Shown: positions 63,361 to 64,000 of the stretch, one piece after another | Position numbering within the stretch: the stretch's first letter is position 1 | Layout of the letters: every line of letters starts with the position of its first letter | Assembly: GCF_040361275.1 (NCBI RefSeq) | Contig: NZ_APNH01000003.1 | Location: forward strand, 310,001-374,000 | Direction: 5' to 3' | DNA length: 64,000 bases | From: Salinisphaera sp. T31B1 | Lineage (GTDB): Bacteria > Pseudomonadota > Gammaproteobacteria > Nevskiales > Salinisphaeraceae | Program-made: the position numbers and the translations under genes | The notes under the pieces: model-generated | What the model was told of the DNA's origin: nothing | What the model saw: the letters and a program-made list of their open reading frames with translations, nothing else | Database searches by the model: none

Positions 63361-64000
63361 CTAGGACCGGCCGGCGCGTCGGCGTTCGGCAAGCGCGATA
63401 CCGCCCAGCACGAGGGTCAGCGCCGCGACGTGGAACAGATGCAGTGTTTCGCCCAGCAGGGCGACCGACAGCAGCGTGCCGAAGATCGGGATCAGGTTGA
63501 TGAACACGCCGGCGCGATTGGCGCCGATGAGCTCGTTGCTGCGGATGAAACAGGTCTGTGCGATCAGCCCCGGCACGAGCGCGGCGAACAGCACGACCGC
63601 CCAGCCGCGGATGTCCGGGACGATGGCGGTGCCGGCAGTGAACTCCCAGGCCGCGAGCGGCAGCGAGCCGAGCCAGGCGGCCAGGGAGATCACGGTGATG
63701 AAGCTCAGCCAGTGCAGCCGGGGCTTGGCGCGCAACGCTGCCGTATAACCGCCGTAGCACAGGATCGCCACCAGCATGAGCGCATCGCCCCGGTTCAGAT
63801 CCAGGGCCAGCAGGCGTGCCGGCTGGCCGGCAGAGACGATCAACGCCACGCCGGCCACGGTCAGCAGGAAGCCGAGCATCTGACGGGTGGTCACGCGCTG
63901 GCGCAGGACCAGAAAATTGAGCGCGAAGATCACGCCCGGCATGCCGGCCTGTTCAATGACCACGTTGATCGCGCTGGTGTGATTGAGTGCGCTGTAGAGT
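63361..64000 (-). CDS. EamA/DMT-family transporter, 5' end beyond window
   Basis: C-terminal about 210 residues of an EamA-type membrane carrier with at least six hydrophobic segments (e.g. VIFALNFLVLRQRVTTRQM, VLFAALVPGLIAQTCFIRS, VAALTLVLGGIALAERR). The reading frame stays open to the window edge and is protein-like there (LYSALNHTSAINVV), so the start lies further along. It is convergent with the PepSY gene with 168 bases between. Confidence 0.88.
   Translation of the reverse strand, partial: LYSALNHTSAINVVIEQAGMPGVIFALNFLVLRQRVTTRQMLGFLLTVAGVALIVSAGQPARLLALDLNRGDALMLVAILCYGGYTAALRAKPRLHWLSFITVISLAAWLGSLPLAAWEFTAGTAIVPDIRGWAVVLFAALVPGLIAQTCFIRSNELIGANRAGVFINLIPIFGTLLSVALLGETLHLFHVAALTLVLGGIALAERRRAGRS

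Overview
The window is GC-rich chromosomal DNA (about two-thirds GC by eye) from a proteobacterium, most likely a gammaproteobacterium. The evidence is the gene order miaB-ybeZ-ybeY-ybeX-lnt followed by leuS-lptE, an rplM-rpsI pair, an FNR-type regulator and a LysR/mdaB pair. The symporters, acidic protein tails and general gene mix would fit a salt-tolerant marine organism of the Salinisphaera type, but that is inference. I see no phage, insertion sequence or CRISPR array.

Layout. 1-3 kb: an FNR-like oxygen regulator, convergent with a small catabolic operon (AtoE-like transporter, YciI-like protein, muconolactone isomerase) that has a 21-bp palindrome at its promoter. 3-13.3 kb: housekeeping block of tRNA modification (miaB), RNA metabolism (ybeZ, ybeY), ybeX, lipoprotein acylation (lnt), leuS, LPS assembly (lptE), a nitroreductase and ribosomal proteins L13/S9. 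13.3-13.9 kb: tRNA-Gln(CUG) followed by two 86-bp direct repeats, each carrying a terminator. 14.8-26.1 kb: a complete assimilatory nitrate/nitrite operon, nasT - leader - nasS - MFS transporter - FAD oxidoreductase - nitrate reductase - siroheme reductase - Fe-S/FAD flavoprotein. 26.2-43.2 kb: metabolic and stress genes (outer-membrane protein, M20 amidohydrolase with a symporter, CobW with an amidohydrolase, PHP phosphatase, cardiolipin synthase, aldo/keto reductase, PHA-synthase-like hydrolase, LysR/mdaB, FAD dehydrogenase, RlpA-like lipoprotein, HAD phosphatase, thioesterase). 43.5-51.4 kb: a Fur-box-preceded TonB receptor and a four-gene NRPS-independent hydroxamate siderophore operon resembling desABCD. 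51.6-64 kb: an orphan HisKA_2 kinase, a sulfotransferase, a PEP-CTERM protein, DMT transporters, a dienelactone hydrolase fusion, a RES/Xre toxin-antitoxin pair and a second TonB receptor coupled to a PepSY membrane protein.

The strongest regulatory result is in the nitrate operon. The nasT-nasS gap holds a textbook sigma-54 -24/-12 element with GCAC/GTGC (NtrC-like) sites upstream. Downstream of it are two hairpins whose loops both start AAYGA, and the second shares bases with a strong terminator. This fits nitrogen control of initiation (NtrC/RpoN) plus nitrate control of elongation (NasT/NasS). The attenuator lies between nasT and nasS, so the sensor NasS is made only after its own attenuator has been read through.

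The two iron regions appear complementary. One makes and imports a hydroxamate siderophore. The other pairs a receptor with a predicted inner-membrane PepSY protein that may act on ferric-siderophores.
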